Origin: Kingdonia uniflora
Lineage: Eukaryota; Streptophyta; Magnoliopsida; Ranunculales; Circaeasteraceae
Assembly: GCA_014058105.1 (NCBI GenBank)
Contig: JACGCM010001929.1
Span: 62,001-126,000, forward strand
Direction of reading: 5' to 3'
Length of the DNA stretch: 64,000 bases
Numbering within the stretch: the stretch's first letter is position 1; every line of letters starts with the position of its first letter. This document shows positions 10,809 to 22,100 of the stretch, in pieces. The notes beneath the pieces are model-generated. The model searched no databases. It was not told the DNA's origin and was given only the letters and a program-made list of their open reading frames with translations. A program made the translations under genes and the position numbers.

Positions 10809-11843
10809 TTGAAAATCCATCGTAAACCTAATTCGAAGAAGAAGGACGATTTGGAGATGGGCGATTTTAGCGATCGACTCACGACTTTGGAAACGATAGT
10901 TTCCGACTTAACTTCAACTTTAGGGGAGTTAGTAGAACAATTGCGTCTCACAAACCTCGTGAAGGGTTTCGCTTCGACGAAACTGCGAGGCTGCTCAAAG
11001 AAGAAAGAGGTTTTCACGGTGGATAGAGACAAGGATAATGCAGGGATAGATAGCGATTCTAGTGATACAGAATCCGTCAAGGAGCACCCAGGTTTTGGCA
11101 AGTCATTAAATCCCATGCGTAATCATCGTATTGGCTTTAAGATTGAGATTCCAGTATTCGATGGTTCCGTCGATGCCGAGAAATTAGATAATTGGTTAGA
11201 TAGGTTGGAGACCTATTTTTCCGTTGATGAATATTCAAACGTTCAGAAAATTTTCTTCTCTACTTTAAATTTCACAAGTCACTCACTAACATGGTGGAAA
11301 TCCTATCAGAAACGATATAATGCCAAAAGTCTGAGTTGGAAGAACTTTAAGGTTTTGGTGAGGAAGTAATTCTATCCAATTGGGTATGAACAGGAGCGAT
11401 GGTACAAATGGTAAAACTTGCGCCAAAGGTTTGGGCAATCCGTTCAATAATTCACTACAGAGTTTCATAACTAAGCATTGGTTTTGGAAATTGACGTGGA
11501 TGAGTGCGAAGTATTCATGAAGTATACGAGGGGTTTGTCGGAGTCAATTAGAAGAGAATTAAAGCTTTTCAATGTGGTAAATATCGAGGACGCTACCATT
11601 AAAGCAATTGCCATTGAAGGCAAGTACTTGAAAGCGACAAGAAAGACGATAAGAGCAATTCAAGGTATAAAGCTAATTGAAAATTTGATCAAAAAGGGGA
11701 GTCCAAAGGAGAGGGGTCTTTATTCAAGGGGACTATCTGTAGTTATTGTAAGGTTAATGGGCACAACTCAGATAGATGTTAGAAACTTCACCCGGAGCTT
11801 CGGTCGAAGGAGGAGAAGGGCAAAAAAGAGAAACGTGCACTAG
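10809..11843 (+). pseudogene. Gypsy gag (nested element)
   Basis: A plus-strand reading with an N-terminal coiled-coil-like segment (DRLTTLETIVSDLTSTLGEL), an acidic patch, and then the retrotransposon gag core (IEIPVFDGS, LDNWLDRLETYF, LTWWKSY, SWKNFKVLVRK). After a stop at 11369 it resumes in another frame (ECEVFMKYTRGLSESIRREL). A zinc knuckle follows in a shifted frame near 11735 (CSYCKVNGHNSDRC). The element is therefore gypsy, on the opposite strand to its copia host. Confidence 0.85.
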
Positions 11844-11848
11844 TCGCA

Positions 11849-12238
11849 GTGATTGTGGATCTTCTGGATTTAGATAAACCAAATCCTAAGCTTACTCTAA
11901 TGTTTAAGCAACCTCTACCTATCAATGAGGCGAGTTGGGAAGAGCCTTTCTATGTCAGCATTCAGGTAAAGAAAAACTTAGTCGAGGCCATCATTGATCC
12001 GGGTAGTCAGAAGAATTTAATTTCTGAGGTGGTGGTGAAGAAGATGGGTTTGGCTGTTGTGGCTCATCCTAAGCCGTATGGTTCGGGTTGGATTCAGAAA
12101 GACGCGGAGTTGAAAATTACTAAGAAATGTACGTTCAAGTTTGTAATTACTGAGAAATTTATTGACGAAGTAACATATAAAGTGGTTTCGTTGGACGTGT
12201 GTCAAGTCATCTTGGGTAGCCCTTATCTTTGGGACTGA
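11849..12238 (+). pseudogene. Gypsy aspartic protease (nested element)
   Basis: About 130 residues with a retroviral-type protease pattern. The active-site loop reads AIIDPGSQKNLIS (family consensus D-[ST]-G-[AS]), so the Thr/Ser after the catalytic Asp is replaced by Pro. A flap-like segment follows, then VILGSPYLWD, equivalent to the ILG-WL end of the domain. A stop follows the last Asp. After 12238 only about 45 bases remain before the element ends. Confidence 0.75.
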
Positions 12239-12285
12239 GATGCAATCATTTATCGTCGAGCTCGCAAGTATCGTATTTGGGATTA

Positions 12286-12640
12286 CCAAATTACCCATAT
12301 AGTCAGAATCCATATAACCCACACAAAACTGATCAATCAAATCTTGTTTACAAAATTTCAAACCAATATCCACAGTACCTTTGATATACCGTAAAATCCA
12401 TTTTACAACTCGCCAATGATCTCTACCCAGATCATAGATGTATTGACTAACCATAACAGTCGCCTGTAAAATATCTTGTCAAGTACATACCATAGCATAT
12501 ATCAAGCTATCAGCCACTCTAGCATAAGGAACTTGACTCATATAATCACGTTCCTCGTCAGTGTTTGGAGACATAGAAGCCTTAAGTTTAAAATAAGGAG
12601 CAAGGGGCGTACTTACAGATTTTGTGTTCCCATCAATGCC
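12286..12640 (-). pseudogene. copia A reverse transcriptase end and RNase H start
   Basis: Minus-strand reading YDLGRDHWRVVKWILRYIKG, KFCKQDLIDQFCVGYMDSDY and MGNL, the conserved copia block (P...HW.A.K.ILRYLKGT...GY.D.D.AG). It stops at the gypsy insertion and resumes at 10144. Confidence 0.88.
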
Positions 12641-13470
12641 AAATCACTAAAGTACCTTCCTCATGTACATCATCTGAGAAAGATGCACCGTTCCCTTTTT
12701 TTTATCTCTATGAATCTTCATACCAAGAATCTTTTTTGCATCACCAAGATCCTTCATTTCAAATTCTTCACCCATTTGTTTTTTCAACTTGTCAATCTCT
12801 CTTTTGTGCTTACACACAATAAGCATATCATCCACATACCAAAGCAAGTACATAAATGACCCATCACGTAGCTTGCATAAGTAGATACAGTGGTCATAAT
12901 GACTCCGCTAGTACTTCTGCCTAATCATAAACTGATCAAACCATTTGTATCATTATCTTGGAGACTACTTCAAACTGTACAACGACCATTTCAGTTTATA
13001 CACATAGTCTTCCTTCCCCGCAACTGTAAACCCACTCGGCTGAGTCATATAGATCTCTTCTTTCAAAATCTTAAATAAGAACGCCGTCTTAACATCAAGT
13101 TGTTGCAACTCCAAATCAAATTGCGCTACAAAGGCCAATAGGATACGAATGGAGGAGTGTTTTACCACGGGAGAAAAAAATTCATTATAATCAATCCCCT
13201 CTCTTTAAGCATAACTTTTGGCTACGAGTCTTGCCTTGAAGCGTATATCATCATCAAGAGATCCTTGTTTCTTTGTGTACACCCATTTACAACTGACCGC
13301 CTTCTTTCCCTTCAGAAACTTTGAAAGTTCCCCAAGTTTTATTCATGAAAAGAGAATACATCTCTTCCTTCATTGCTCTCTCACAATGCTTAGCCTCAGA
13401 ACCATAAATAGCTCCTTTATAGGTGGAAGGAACATCCTTTTCAATGACCGGTAGTGCATAAGCTATCATG
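12640..13470 (-). pseudogene. copia A reverse transcriptase
   Basis: Order on the minus strand: ERAMKEEMYSLFMNKTW (start of RVT_2, 13.3-13.4 kb), FDLELQQLDVKTAFL and LKEEIYMTQPSGF (13.0-13.1 kb), then LLWYVDDMLIVCK (12.8 kb) and EFEMKDLGDAKKILGM. The catalytic YVDD and the upstream D of LDVKTAFL are both present. Frameshifts separate the parts, so no full-length enzyme is encoded. Confidence 0.92.
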
Positions 13471-13474
13471 GCCT

Positions 13475-14440
13475 TCACCTTTGGTAGCACATGTTCTTTG
13501 TAAGCCAACTCAGTTTACTTACATTCATCTTGGGTTTACTCATTGCGAGTGACTCCACCACCAGAATCTCTTCATCCGTACTACCAAATACTCTACCTTT
13601 ATCAGTATCTTCATCATTTGGAATGTGAACTAGTGGTTCATCACCCGTTGTCACTCTGGTAGGTGACACCCCCTTTTGTACAAAACTTTCTGACCAATGT
13701 AAAGATGCATCAATCTCCACCCGCTGCAATACCTCACTTGTCGTCTTCTCTGTGTACTCAGAGACATTAGACTTCATTTTAAAAGCCTCATCAAAAGTGA
13801 CATCTCTTCTCAGAATAATGGTTCGGTCTCTCGTATCCCACAACTTGAAGCCTTTCACACCCTTCTTCTTACCTAAAAAAATGGCCTTCCTTGCTCGTGG
13901 ATCCAACTTACCATCCTTAACATGATAGTATGTCGGATACCCAAATATATGCAGAGTATCATAATATGTAGCAGGTTCTTCCGGCCAAGCTTCCTTTGGT
14001 GTCTTACCCTTAATTGCAGCCGAAGGCAACCTATTAACAAGATACCATGCATATGTCAAAGCCTCAGCCCAGAACACCTTGCCCAACCTAGAATTGGACA
14101 ATATACACCGTACTTTCTCCAGCAAAGTACGGTTTATGCGTTCAACTACCTCATTTTGTTACGGTGTCTCTCTAACCGTAAAGTATTAAACTATCCCCTT
14201 ATCCCAACATACTTATAGGAATGAATCACTAGTGTACTCCCCACCATTTTTCAAACGGAGTAACTTTATCTTTCTGTCAGTCTGAGTTTCAATCAACTTC
14301 TTCCACGTCATGAAAATTTCTAGGACTTAATCCTTTCTCCTCATGGTATACGCCCATACACGCCTAGAAAATTCATCCACAAAAGACACAAAATTATGTT
14401 CCCCCCCTAGCGATGTATTCTTGGAGGGTCCCCAGACATA
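13475..14440 (-). pseudogene. copia A integrase
   Basis: The longest open stretch (14125-13475, 216 residues) starts MLEKVRCILSNSRLGKVFWA, then AYLVNR- and P-like blocks, then the chain end with FGYPTYYHVKDGKLDPRARK and AIFLGKKKGVKGFKLWD, typical of the copia integrase C-terminus. Upstream to 14440 the core is frameshifted: the block equivalent to TPQQNGVVER reads as TK-GS around a stop, and FEKWWGVH stands for the SDNGGEF region. Confidence 0.88.
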
Positions 14441-15110
14441 AGAGTGAACATAATCAAGGGTTCAAGAAGTACGGTGGATAGCTGTGCTAAACTTTATCCT
14501 TGTCTGCTTGCCCAAAAGATAGTATTCACAAAACTCCAATTTACGCATCTTGGCACCTTTCAATAGCCCCTGGTTCACGAGAACCCTCAAGGACTTTTCC
14601 CCCTGCATTCGCCAAACGCATGTGTCATAGCCGAGTGGAATCTTTGGAAGTGGTCTAATCCCTTTCCGCGGTAGAAACCTCACCAAGAATAGTTATACCA
14701 TCTAGATAGTACATGTTATTACTTCTCCTTTGGCCCTTCAATAAAACCATGGCTCCCTTAAGAACCCTCTTCACCCCATTCTCAGATAAAACCTTGCAGC
14801 TTTTTACTTCAAGTAAACCCGTCAAGATAATATTCTTCCTCTTTGTCGGAATATATCAAACCACATCAATCTCCTTAACCAACCCATTGTGCAACTTTAG
14901 ATGAATGGCACATATCCCCATGATGCGGCAAGGATCATCGTTTCCCATCAACACCGCTCCACCTTCTAGCATTTTCAAACTATAAAAACAACCCCTTTAA
15001 AAACAAATATTATAAATAGTACTCGAATCTAAAATCCATTCTTTTGTATCAATAGCACATGCACTAGATGAAATAGTCTAAGAAAAATCATAATTATTAC
15101 CTCCATTTGC
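14440..15110 (-). pseudogene. copia A protease and pre-integrase region
   Basis: Decayed minus-strand sequence. Near 15040 EWILDSST marks the protease active site (consensus W..DSG.S). Near 14900-14760 a long spacer reads LVKEIDVV and RKNIILTGLLE. At 14686-14462 the pre-integrase zinc region reads CEYYLLGKQTRIKFS, equivalent to C..C..GK...V.F. Stops occur throughout. Confidence 0.75.
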
Positions 15111-15114
15111 TGTG

Positions 15115-15971
15115 TCTTGAGCCACATTTACCGAAGATCCCGATTTTCCCCATTTCTTCTTTTAAAGAAGTGCGGGACAATCATTTTTTCAATGACCCAT
15201 TTTCTTACAAAACACACATTAGTCCTTTCCCAAGGTGTTTTGGTTTCTACCATGAGCTCTTGATTTTGACCGAGAGTTGATACCACCTGTCTTCTTCTTG
15301 TCCGAAGATCTTTTACAAACCGTCAATATCTCTGATGTAAACTTATCAGACTCACGTTTTTCCTTCCTCCGGTACTCATGGTTTACAACTGTCATAGTCA
15401 CATCCGAGTATTACAATGAACTCTTCCCATACGTTATCGTCGTAATGAAATGCTCAAATTCTTCTAGAAGCGAATTGAAGAACAAGAGTACCTTGTTTTC
15501 ATCCCCAACTATCTCTTCTAAATTTGCCAAGTTAACTAACAATTTGGTAAAGTCATTTAAGTACTCTGACATACTAATCCATTGCCTCATAGTGAAGCGG
15601 TAAATCTTCATCTTCAAGTGGAGTCGATTTTGGATACTCTTTACCAATTACTTTTTCTCTAGAATCCTCCAAATTTCTTTTGTAGAGGTTTCATTCATTA
15701 CAAGGTACTTAATGTCTTGAGCAAGACAAGAACGAATTTGGCCACAAGCCCTCTTGTTCATCTTCCTCCATACACTCTCTTCTATGTCCTCTAGCATGTC
15801 CTTTAGTACCTCATCTAAGTCTTGTTGACTTAGGGTATCAATAAACTCGCATTGCCATATGCCGAAGTTATTGGTGTTGCTGAATTTCTCAATTTCTATC
15901 TTTGCATTGTTGAACATCACCGTGGTATTCCTTTTCGGGGCTGGGGAACTAGATTCAACTACGCCTCCCAT
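15115..15971 (-). pseudogene. copia A gag with zinc knuckle
   Basis: One minus-strand frame with stops at about 15648 and 15411. Blocks: NAKIEIEKFSNTNNFGIWQC, then VLKDMLEDIEESVWRKMNKR, then LLVNLANLEEIVGDENKVLL, the UBN2/retrotransposon gag pattern of copia elements. The C-terminal knuckle lies near 15190-15225 (CVFCKKMGH then KNDC, pattern CX2CX4HX4C with a stop inside). The ATG at 15971 lies about 100 bases downstream of the primer site, on the minus strand. Confidence 0.88.
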
Positions 15972-16072
15972 GTTTCCCCCAATTTTCCTGAACTGACTAA
16001 ATCCAAAACCAAATCAAATTTAAGAAACGTCTTAGTTACCTCAAATTCGTGCACCACCGAAGAATCAACATC

Positions 16073-16084
16073 GCTCTGATACCA
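16073..16084 (-). other. copia A primer binding site (tRNA-iMet)
   Basis: Plus-strand GCTCTGATACCA is the reverse complement of TGGTATCAGAGC, the standard site for initiator Met tRNA. It lies two bases from the right LTR, which fixes element orientation as minus. Confidence 0.92.
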
Positions 16085-16086
16085 AT

Positions 16087-16596
16087 TGTTGGGTCACAAG
16101 CCGCGGAAGCCAAAACTCCAACTCGATTTGGTTAGCAATAAACAAGCAACAATCTAAAGAATACACAATACACACCAAGTTTAAGGTGGTTCAGTAATTG
16201 CCTACGCCCACCGTATAAGAGAGAGAGTTTATTCAAGATCCAAGGTTACAATCACTCAAAGCAATTAGAGGTTTCTCTCAAGGATTTCCTCTTAAATAAT
16301 CTTACCAAGGTTGACTTCAAAAGAAACCTAAGTTCCCCTTATATACTTGGGAAACTATTTACAATAGCTCAGATCTCGAGGCAAGTCAAGGGTACCAAAC
16401 AAATCTTACAATTAAGTTTTTTCGATATCTGTTCGAGCAAACCCATTTTATTCGAACAAAAAACCAAGTCCATTCGAACTATCAAGGTTTGGGGTAACTC
16501 TATTCGAACAAAACCATTTTCTGTTCAAACAGACCAAGTTTCATTCGAACGACAATAAGTCTCGCTCAAACGACTTTGTTTACAAATAGCCCCATA
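16087..16596 (-). repeat. copia A LTR (5' LTR of the minus-strand element)
   Basis: Direct repeat of 8906-9457, with plus-strand ends TGTTGGGTCAC and GCCCCATA. The last CA has become TA; the partner LTR keeps CA. TTCGAA-type motifs occur at 16430-16575, as in the partner. Confidence 0.9.
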
Positions 16597-16601
16597 GGGA
16601 T

Positions 16602-17171
16602 TGTATACAAAAATGACATAGGAGAAGTCTTTGGAACATATAGAAAAGCTATTGGAGCTACTACAAATTTTATCACAGAAGTTATGGCCATTATCTGGGG
16701 AGTTCAGATAAGGGATAGCTTAAGCTATGGGTGGTTTCAGATTCTACTACAACTATCAATGTATTAACAAAATGCCATGGTGCTACAAGACTGAATGGAG
16801 TTTGATTACAGCACAACTACACAACATCAGATTTACACATATATGCAGGGAATTAATCTAATTTCTCTGCAGATCAAGCAGCTAAAATAGGAAGCACAAA
16901 TACTCCACGTTTTGAAGAATGGTGCACTGGGAGACCTTATTTCCTAAAAATGATTGAAACTCCATTTACAAATACTTTAGATTCAATGGGAGCTGAAGAC
17001 AGGAAGTTTAGTGAAGTAAAACATATGATGTAATTTAATTTTATTTTGTACTTTCCCTGTATTAGCATATGATCAGTAGGGGGAGGGGGAGCGACAAGTA
17101 ATGTTATCAGAGTTCCCTCTATTAGCTGTAATCTTTCTAGTATTAATAAATCGAAACTTCCTACAAAAAAA
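16602..17171 (+). pseudogene. LINE fragment, RNase H remainder and 3' tail
   Basis: Continues the LINE interrupted at 8905. It reads YKNDIGEVFGTYRKAIGA and FITEVMAIIWGVQI, then after frameshifts FSADQAAKIGS and FEEWCTGRPYFL. The last block matches FEEWCPGRPAFL in the LINE at 59.5 kb, so both LINEs are one family. The 3' end has AATAAATCGAAACTTCC followed by a short A run (about 17164), as expected of a LINE tail. Confidence 0.7.
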
Positions 17172-17199
17172 CGTAATAGCCCATACAACGAGATTTATG

Positions 17200-17580
17200 G
17201 TCGTGCGTATTGAAATTAATGAGTGTCTCCTCGCTAGAAACTTAAAACTTTATCGATGAGACAAGAGAGGGGGTCTCGTCAAAGATGCAGAGGTACCAGG
17301 ATACGTTAAAAAGAAACTTCCATAAAAGAGTCCAGCCGAGGGAATTCTTAGAGAGAGAATACCTAATGAAGAAGGTATTCCTCAGGCCTAGAACCACAAT
17401 AAGGGTAAACTCCAGCCAAACTGGGAAGGGGCATATATCATCTTAAGGATTGTAGAAGGGAATGCTTACTACCTAATGAATAGCGACGAGGAGAAGTTGA
17501 ATCCCCTTGGAATGCTATGAACTTGAAAAAATGGAACTTGTAGAGATGTAAGTCGTGTTGTACAAATTTTGCGAGTGAAC
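17200..17580 (+). pseudogene. Tat family 2 integrase C-terminus
   Basis: A plus-strand reading near 17400 gives QPNWEGAYIILRIVEGNAYY and LMNSDEEKLNPLGML, the end of a gypsy integrase (consensus W.GPY.V......AY.L). It is followed by the non-coding region and antisense gene of this element. The rest of its pol is absent, so the element is 5'-truncated or was cut by rearrangement. Confidence 0.6.
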
Positions 17581-18480
17581 GATTAATGCCAATTTCATCT
17601 CTAGTCTAAAAACATTCCAAACACTGGGGGTGTTTTTTCATGAAAAAAATGTCCTTAAACAAATAGTAAGGGCATTTTTTTGATGTAAAACATCCTCACC
17701 AAATACTGGGGGTATTTTGTGAAGTAGAAATGCCCTCCTCAGATACACGTGTTCTCATGATGAAAAATTACCTCTACAACGGGAAACTCACAGTTTATAA
17801 CAAGGCAAAACATAATAAATATTCATAAATCACCAATAAAACAGGAAACTTCTTTTATTAATACAATACGAAGGTTACAAATTCATACGGCAATTACAAA
17901 AGGCAACCTAAGAACATCCTACACAACTACTCTTCTGTGAGTCATCATCACCCATGATGAAGAACTAGCCTGTTATCTTCATCAATCTCTTCGAGCGCCA
18001 TAATCCTTAAAGCTTAATCCCGCTTAGAAACAAAGTATAGTAGATGGAGACACACTTGATACTAGTACCAACTGCCTGTGGTGGTCTTGGCATAAACCCT
18101 CATGTATCGTCTTAGGATCGATATACTACTACTCTGGAAAATGGCCACCCAAACCCTAATCCCCAAAATAACGTTCTGTGTACATCGCCACTTTCGTGGA
18201 AATTCGGAACTCCAATTCTTCACTTCGAGTTTGAAATCGAGTTTTCATATTTAAAAGTTCGATACCCTAGAAAGACAGTTTCAAGCAGATGTTTCAACCA
18301 AAGGATGAAGAAATGCCATATTTATAGGAAACTAGAACCATTAATTATACTGATTACGTTTAGCATTAATGGACATAGGGAAGAAGCAAAGACTTGACCA
18401 GTCAACACTCTAATCACAAGATATTATTTTTGCTAGGTCGTAAAATGACCAAAAATTAATATTAGTCAAACGAGAATTAC
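17581..18480. other. Untranslated stretch of Tat family 2
   Basis: No gene seen. Three short diverged repeats around ACTGGGGGT(A/G)TTTT and GGGCATTTTTTTG occur between 17620 and 17730. The rest is A/T-rich. Confidence 0.4.
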
Positions 18481-19030
18481 AAAAGAGTTGGTGGGAACTC
18501 AAAAATCCCTAAGTAACTTTCTCGTGTGGTTGTCAGAACGACCAACACTCTTTAGTCCAACATGGACTATAAATGACTTGGTCGGAACTAAAAAAATCTT
18601 TTTGTAATTTCTCAAGTGGTTGTCAGAACAACCACCATACTATAGTCCAATGAGGACTACAAATGAGTTGGCAGGAACTCAAAAATCCCTAATAGTTCTT
18701 TCGCGTGGTCATCAGATCGAACAACACTCTGTAGTTTAACGAGGACTACAAAAGACTTGGTGGGAACTCAAAACTCCTGAGTAATTTTCTCGCATGGTCG
18801 CCAGAATGACCACTACTCTGTAGTCCAACGAGGACTACAAATGAGCTGGTGGGAACTCAAAAATCCCCAATAATTTTTTCACCAGGTCGTTAGAATGAGC
18901 AGCACTCTATAGTCTTGTAAGGACTATAAATGAGTTCATGGGAACTCAAAAATCTCCAATAATTTTCTCGCAAGGTCGTCAAGACGACCATCACTTGGTA
19001 GTCCAATTAGGACTAAAAATGAAGGAATAA
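18481..19030. repeat. 90-bp tandem repeat array, six units
   Basis: Each unit runs from GAGTTGG(T/C)(G/A)GGAACTC through AAAAATCCC, TTTCTCG, GGTCGTCAGAACGACCA and CTAGTCCAA to GAGGACTAC. Starts lie near 18486, 18576, 18665, 18755, 18845 and 18934. Each unit includes a small inverted pair (GGTCG/CGACC). The position between pol and the antisense gene equals that of the 161-bp array in Tat copy 2. Confidence 0.85.
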
Positions 19031-19194
19031 GAGGATAGAATATTTCGTTATAATAGTTTTTTTTTAAGTAACAAAAGATACAAATCAAAGCAATTACGTA
19101 CAAAATATCTAAAATAGCCAACAACAGGCATACATCCATCACTACAAATAATAAAATAGTCAGGACTTGAACCCAAAAGTTCCACTAAATATTA

Positions 19195-22100
19195 CAAGGC
19201 CATTATAGGCCAACTTCCTTCATCAGACTTGAAACAACACCAGTATCAACAACCCCCTTGTCCCTCATACGGCTCATCTGGTCCATCTCCTCCAAGGTAG
19301 GCGAGCACGGGCCTTGTTTCCCAAAAAGGCCCAAATGACGCAACTCAGGAAAGGCTCAATGACGCGCAACTTGAGCATTGGTGGCGCCACAGTTTCCACC
19401 AGTCAGTCGCAGTGAAGTATTCAATGTATAGGTCTTTATACATCTCGTCAACTTGATCGGTTCGTGATCTCCCCTTAGAGATCTGGTGTAGTAGCTTTTC
19501 CTTGGAATTAATCTCGGTAGTCAAGCGAGAGAAGGTCTCACCATGGGCCGACAAATCTTGCTCTAGTTGTACCTTCCCTGTGGATAAAGTAACTTCCTGA
19601 GCCCATTAAGCAGCAGTGGCATCAGTAGGGCTTTGGCAAGGGCAGAATCCACGCCCGCTTTAACTTTTGCCTGCACGCCGGACTCAAGCTCCTTCCAACA
19701 GGCCTAGAAGTTGTCCCCTCATTGAAATGCAACCTCCAGTGTTAGAGCCCCCTGTTTAAAGAGTCATGCTAACACGAGGAATAACACAATTATCTAGTAA
19801 GAAACTAATCATAATTCATACCTTGAGTGTGCTCTGGATCTCAAACTCAGGCATTTGACCTAACGAACGGCTGGACTCAGACATATAGGTGCGCAAAGGA
19901 GTGAGTCGTTCCTTACTAGGCAACTCATGTTCACCCTCTATAACCGGCTTATCATGCAATAATTTCTGACGCTTGGCGTCGGTAGCGATGTGCACGTCCT
20001 TAACACTGGGCAATGCATTAGGGATTTTTGCCACGCCATGCAGTTACTCAGAAAACGGGGATTCAGTATACTTACAACAACACTCTTGTGAGATTTGTAC
20101 GAGCAAACAGTATCAAGAGAGTAGGACCCACTCTCTAAATATCCAGGCTAATAGCGGCTCAGGCGGGAAGAAGTCACTACCATTAAACTTCCTATCAAAA
20201 AAATTATATAGAATGCCCATCTTTTGATCGTGCATGCCGAGATGTCGTAGCTTCGAGCCTTTGTAACTAGAGTCTGGATCCTCTCCACTGCGGTGTAGAG
20301 AATCCGTCTCTATTCCTTTACTAAAATCATAGACACGCGTCCACCCTTTAACATAATGTTAAATCCACTGCTATTGCTATTTTCAGTACTTCATACAAGT
20401 AAAAAAAAAAAATACAAAACAAAAAAGTGAGTATGAACTCTTGGTTTCAACTTTCAATTGATGGTAACAACCCAAATTGACCATTCCCCAATTCTTTCAA
20501 ACCCATCAAATTTCATAATGAAAATCAAGAGAGAATAAAGCTCTTAGAGACCCTTGAACACCTAATTTCCCTTTTGCTAGTAGTGAAGATCTTAAAGTAT
20601 TATCTTCATGCATTTTAATAGCAGGAAGTTGGGTTTGGGTGAGATTGCAATTACTCTTCAACTTAAATCATTACCATTCCCTGCGACAATGAATTGGGCT
20701 TTGGTTTTGCAAAGTTTGATGAACATTAATCATTCTCTCTCTATAAGGTGAGGTTAATTTTGATGAGACTTAAGAATTCTTCATCACGATTTCTTGTATG
20801 GAGTTGATTTTAAATTTTACACCCTTACACATATATAAATTCCAATTCACAATGGGATTTCATCATGAGAAGTTGGGGCTGAGTCGACTCAGAGGGCGAA
20901 ACCAAGTCTCTTTACAATTTGGGGGCTAAATCAAGGGCCGACAGAGTTCATCAACGCCGGATTCGAATACTGTTTGGTATATGGAGATGGAGAATAGAGA
21001 TGGGATAATTAGGTGTCTTTTCTTTTTGATTTTTTGTTTGTTTTACACTTAATTATTGTAAATAAAAAACTGAAAATAGAAAGTGGTGGAGAGGAGTTAA
21101 ACTTAGGGTTAATGGAAGACACGTGTCGACCAAATTATAGAAGGAGTAGAGATGGATTCTCTCCACCATGGTGGAGAGAATCCAGACTCTTATAACTAAC
21201 AAGAGATGTAGTAACAGGTACCCAAAAAGACGAGAAAAAACAGACTAGCTAGCGAAAATAGATAAGTTAATAACGACCGTTTACTATCAAAACTACTTAC
21301 ATTTCACATAAAAAAATGGAGTGAATGCGATGACCTACATTGTCATCAAAATTAAAAGCCCCCATCACAAGGATAGGATGGCTACACCAGTAGTGGCCAC
21401 CCGTAGGAAAGTCAAAGATAATGGATTCCTTTGCCTTGCGCGTAATGTAGTACCAGTGCCAGAACTCGGGGGCGCAGGGTTGCATTAATGGAACTGTCTT
21501 AGGTTCCTTTTCCAGCTTTTTACCTCTCTCCCTTTTAGGGGACTTAGGTTTCAGGTTTGGAGCCGTTTTAGCAGCCTTCGCCGATGTACATGTTTGGTAA
21601 CATTCAAGGCTTAGCCCAAGCATCACCCTCATCACTGCTGGGGACGGTGCTCGCAGGGACTCGCCCGTAGTGCCAACCTTAGTCCTCAGGTTGGCTATAG
21701 GAATTGTATGCCACTGACGAGGACACCGCCCAGTCTTCTACGCGCACATAACATCCGAACATCCAACCCAGTACTTTGGCGGCACACATTGGGTAATGAG
21801 TTGGCAAGAATTAATCAACCGGTAGAAATTTCCATTCATCTTCCCGGGAAAACATCCAAATGAATTTAGAACTTTCTCGTAAGGTTGTCTAGGGGAAAAT
21901 GAAGGCCTGCCTCTAGTTGCCCAAAATAGAATATACACTAGTTCATAGCCAAAGTTTGGCGGTCGGGCCATATCTGCCGATCACTACCGCTCACCCTAGC
22001 ACAAACATTAACAACGTCTAGAAATTCCATATTTATCCTAGGGTTCTCGTACTCTGCCAAGGACGAGGGCAGTTTGAGCTCACTTGGATAAGGTCAGAAT

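Larger units (their letters stand above)
10145..12285 (+). mobile_element. Internally deleted Ty3/gypsy element nested in copia A
   Basis: A plus-strand insertion beginning TGATCCAAAAGG, with a full 5' LTR, a tRNA-iMet-type primer site, gag and protease. It then jumps directly to the last bases of an LTR: the terminal CGTATTTGGGATTA matches CGTATTGTGGATTA at the 5' LTR end. It is flanked by TCAAA on the left and CCAAA on the right, a target duplication with one change. Reverse transcriptase, integrase and most of the 3' LTR are missing. The uninterrupted copia codons GGTAATTTGGATAAACG can be recovered by removing it. Confidence 0.85.
8906..16596 (-). mobile_element. Ty1/copia retrotransposon (copia A) with nested gypsy insertion
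   Basis: A complete element on the minus strand: right LTR, tRNA-iMet primer site, gag with zinc knuckle, protease region, integrase, reverse transcriptase, RNase H and left LTR, in copia order. The 5-base target duplication GGGAT flanks it (8901-8905 and 16597-16601). All coding parts carry stops or frameshifts. A gypsy element (10145-12285) splits the RNase H domain. It is inserted in a LINE RNase H sequence. Confidence 0.93.
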
